Assembly (NCBI GenBank): GCA_035472475.1 | Contig: DATIPA010000107.1 | Location: 1 to 30,667, forward strand | From: JAFAXD01 sp035472475 | GTDB taxonomy: Bacteria; Pseudomonadota; Alphaproteobacteria; Rhizobiales; Xanthobacteraceae | Length of the DNA: 30,667 nt | Direction: 5' to 3' | Shown here: positions 30,272 to 30,667 of the stretch, piece by piece | Layout of the letters: the number at the start of each line of letters is the position of its first letter | Position numbering within the stretch: the first letter of the stretch is position 1 | The notes under the pieces: model-generated | What the model was told of the DNA's origin: nothing | The model's input: the letters and a program-made list of their open reading frames with translations, nothing else | Database searches by the model: none | Program-made: the position numbers and the translations under genes

Positions 30272-30667
30272 ATGCAACGCTTTCTGCTGGTCGCGGCGGC
30301 GACGCTTGCGCTCTGCGCTCCGGTTCTGGCGCAATCGGATTATCCCGACAAGCCGGTCCGGATCATAGTCGACTCCGCGCCGGGAAGCGCCACCGACATC
30401 ACGGCGCGGCTCATGGCCGAGCGCCTTTCAGAAGGCTGGAAGCAGCAGGCGGTCGTCGACAATCGTCCCGGCGGTGGTGGCTCAATCGCTGCACGTGCCG
30501 GCCAGACAGCGACGCCGGACGGCTACACGCTCTATGTCGGCGCGGCTTCGACGTTTATTGCCCTGAAGGGTGCACCGGGCGTGGCACCGAACCTACCCAT
30601 CGAGCTGCCGCGCGATTTTACGGCGATCGGTTTCATTACGCAGCAGCCGATGTTCATCGCGGTGGCG
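30272..30667 (+). CDS. Tripartite tricarboxylate transporter substrate-binding protein (TctC/Bug family), 5' part
   Basis: The first 132 residues are present and the frame is open to the window end. Residues 1-20 are a signal peptide ('MQRFLLVAAATLALCAPVLA'). Then come the family blocks 'YPDKPVRIIVDSAPGSATD', 'VVDNRPGGGGSIAARAG' and 'TPDGYTLYVGAAST'. These periplasmic proteins capture carboxylates and similar small acids; many Bug genes in rhizobia are orphans without TctA/TctB. A GAGGGGAGG site precedes ATG 30272. The hairpin pair lies immediately upstream and may contain or displace its promoter. Confidence 0.95.
   Translation, partial: MQRFLLVAAATLALCAPVLAQSDYPDKPVRIIVDSAPGSATDITARLMAERLSEGWKQQAVVDNRPGGGGSIAARAGQTATPDGYTLYVGAASTFIALKGAPGVAPNLPIELPRDFTAIGFITQQPMFIAVA

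Noticed and set aside
1..30667. CRISPR arrays, tRNA or rRNA genes, intact insertion sequences, prophage genes
   Set aside because: No regularly spaced direct repeats, cloverleaf or rRNA-like sequence, transposase or phage structural genes were seen on reading.

Overview
The window looks chromosomal and comes from a high-GC alphaproteobacterium of the order Hyphomicrobiales (Rhizobiales), most like Bradyrhizobium or a close Xanthobacteraceae/Nitrobacteraceae relative. The evidence is the S10-spc-alpha ribosomal gene order, the protein sequences (RpoA, L16, RlpA, HWE kinase), an intergenic palindrome of the type that spells MAGLVPAIHVL when translated, and CTAG-bordered intergenic hairpins. This assignment rests on recalled family features and has not been searched.

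Layout. (1) 1-10603, plus strand: the 3' part of the S10 operon followed by the spc and alpha operons, in the order rpsC(partial)-rplP-rpmC-rpsQ-rplN-rplX-rplE-rpsN-rpsH-rplF-rplR-rpsE-rpmD-rplO-secY-adk-rpsM-rpsK-rpoA-rplQ. Two things stand out: L15 carries an unusual tail of about 100 residues, and a repeat element sits between rpoA and rplQ. (2) 10604-15385: housekeeping genes for a periplasmic DegP/HtrA protease, the AAA+ ATPase RarA, a YciB-like membrane protein (minus strand) and an RluA-family pseudouridine synthase. (3) 15401-18827, minus strand: a class III nucleotidyl cyclase, a cytochrome P450 and an RlpA-like protein. A pair of related covarying hairpins lies between the cyclase and the P450 and supplies the P450 stop codon. 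(4) 19049-20517, plus strand: an SRPBCC (AHSA1-like) protein, an overlapping ArsR-type repressor and a glutathione S-transferase. Two GCAAC-N6-GTTGC inverted repeats in front look like twin operators. (5) 26504 down to 20540, minus strand: a compact catabolic operon encoding a CoxG-like protein, the three subunits of a xanthine-dehydrogenase-type molybdenum hydroxylase, an MFS permease and a RidA-family deaminase. (6) 26505-30667: a looser, accessory-looking region with a small hypothetical protein, a coiled-coil protein, an orphan membrane HWE histidine kinase, a secreted protein of unknown function, a second CTAG-bordered hairpin pair and the start of a TctC/Bug-type solute-binding protein cut by the window edge.

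How it works together. The first 10 kb makes ribosomes, the Sec channel, adenylate kinase and RNA polymerase alpha. The molybdenum hydroxylase operon probably imports and hydroxylates an unidentified (hetero)aromatic compound, with RidA protecting against reactive enamine/imine intermediates. The ArsR/SRPBCC/GST cluster looks like a small self-regulated response unit. No tRNA, rRNA, CRISPR array, intact insertion sequence or prophage was seen. The most interesting non-coding signal is the family of four CTAG-bordered hairpins, whose stems differ in sequence but keep their pairing.
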